Source: Seminavis robusta
Lineage: Eukaryota > Bacillariophyta > Bacillariophyceae > Naviculales > Naviculaceae
Direction: 5' to 3'
Length of the DNA stretch: 64,000 nucleotides
Assembly (NCBI GenBank): GCA_903772945.1
Contig: CAICTM010000166.1
Span: 38,133-102,132, forward strand
The position numbers were made by a program, and so were the translations under genes. Positions 63,406-64,000 of the stretch are shown here, piece by piece; within the stretch, counting starts at the first letter, position 1; every line of letters starts with the position of its first letter. The notes under the pieces were generated by a model that saw nothing but the letters and a program-made list of their open reading frames with translations, did no database searches and was not told the origin of the DNA.

Positions 63406-64000
63406 AGTGACTCCAAGATTTCGGGACCTCCCGAAAACACAAAATGGTCCTGACGGGGTGGTATCGGTAGGCTCGCCTGGCTTGATAACCGTCGCATGTC
63501 TATGGACGTAGGACGTCGTCACTGGGGGTACCGGTAACTTCGCGCGACGTTCACCGGTCACGCTTGCTTTGCTTACCCAAATTCGAAAATGCTGCTAATA
63601 ATTTTTTAATGATTTGAGTCGTGAGCACTGGTTTACGGGACCCGCCTGTGATTTCCGTTTGGGGCAAATGCGCGACTGCAGTTTCTACGGCGGCCCTCAG
63701 TACGACCCATAGCCGACGTCAACACACTAAACAAGAGAGCAAAAATGTGGTTGAGAAGACGGGAGAGCTGACCTTGACGACCAGCAGTGGCAGTCCAAGT
63801 CTTTCGACGCGAAGCAGTTCGTTGTCGAGGAAGGCCCAGAAACAAGATGCCTCCGGTGGCGCCAACTACGGAAACATAAATAGCAAAAAGGCATGACAGT
63901 GGATTGCACAACCCTCTCAGCTACTGACATGGCTCCCTAGCAGTTTTCCTAGCTCCTTCCCCCGCTCTACTAGTTCCAGCCCCGGTCTTGGTTGTACCCC

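Larger units (their letters stand above)
61453..64000. other. Gene-poor end of window with diverged duplications
   Basis: No gene is recognised to the window edge. It holds a perfect AACCCGC-GT-GCGGGTT palindrome (61518-61533), GCGGGTT-rich DNA near 61870-61950, a two- to three-copy diverged duplication (62188-62835) and a smaller duplication (63194-63405). Frames at 63621-63911 lack an ATG or domain signal. Confidence 0.5.

Noticed and set aside
63621-63896. Frames of about 90 codons on both strands near the window end
   Set aside because: No ATG start on the plus strand, no domain, and low-complexity Ser/Thr composition.

Overview
The window looks like nuclear DNA of a diatom, most likely a raphid pennate of the Seminavis type. 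That is inferred from four genes carrying the DUF6824 domain typical of diatom gene sets, short GT-AG introns of about 70-180 bp, a GABA-B-like class C receptor, a kinase/phosphatase with a possible plastid presequence, and long Q/S/T-rich regulatory-looking proteins. Genes lie singly on both strands, separated by repeat-rich DNA. Species assignment is inference.

Layout. 0-3.4 kb: three unassigned proteins, two of them divergent around an 18-bp tandem repeat. 3.8-7.1 kb: a piggyBac-type transposase gene now split into two open segments. 7.6-8.9 kb: a methyltransferase-like protein of bacterial type. 9.4-12.3 kb: a two-exon low-complexity protein. 12.5-16.2 kb: a six-exon class C receptor, with a duplicated relic of its own last exon downstream. 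16.2-20.4 kb: gene-poor DNA holding a foldback repeat, a 586-bp pogo-like MITE and an array of about 17 TTAAGGGATTGTT-like units. 20.4-22.1 kb: a small membrane protein and a DUF1348 protein. 24-28.3 kb: two DUF6824 genes. 29.2-31.6 kb: a five-exon GMC oxidoreductase. 33.3-34.1 kb: a short divergent DUF6824 gene. 34.9-41.1 kb: a 444-bp MITE, a CENP-B-type DNA-binding protein whose C-terminal half resembles a family-A-like polymerase, and a P-loop NTPase with a nuclease-like tail, facing each other. 41.7-43.2 kb: a GT2-like glycosyltransferase. 43.7-46.6 kb: a single gene encoding kinase + PDZ-like + PP2C. 47.6-49.0 kb: a secreted two-fasciclin-domain protein. 49.4-51.9 kb: a GT92-like glycosyltransferase. 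52.6-53.3 kb: a probable diatom-conserved unknown protein. 56.9-59.5 kb: the fourth DUF6824 gene. 59.5-64 kb: no convincing gene, a second copy of the 444-bp MITE and several diverged duplications.

No operon-like or pathway cluster is visible. Functional links are only thematic: two Golgi-type glycosyltransferases with secreted/surface proteins (fasciclin, receptor), and the 35-41 kb pair that may derive from a mobile element. The most notable findings are the kinase-PDZ-PP2C fusion, which needs a GC-AG intron, the CENP-B/polymerase-like chimera beside the NTPase-nuclease gene, and the two equal-length MITEs with a 10-bp internal minisatellite. Exon joins were derived by hand from splice consensus and reading-frame agreement; all family calls are by eye.
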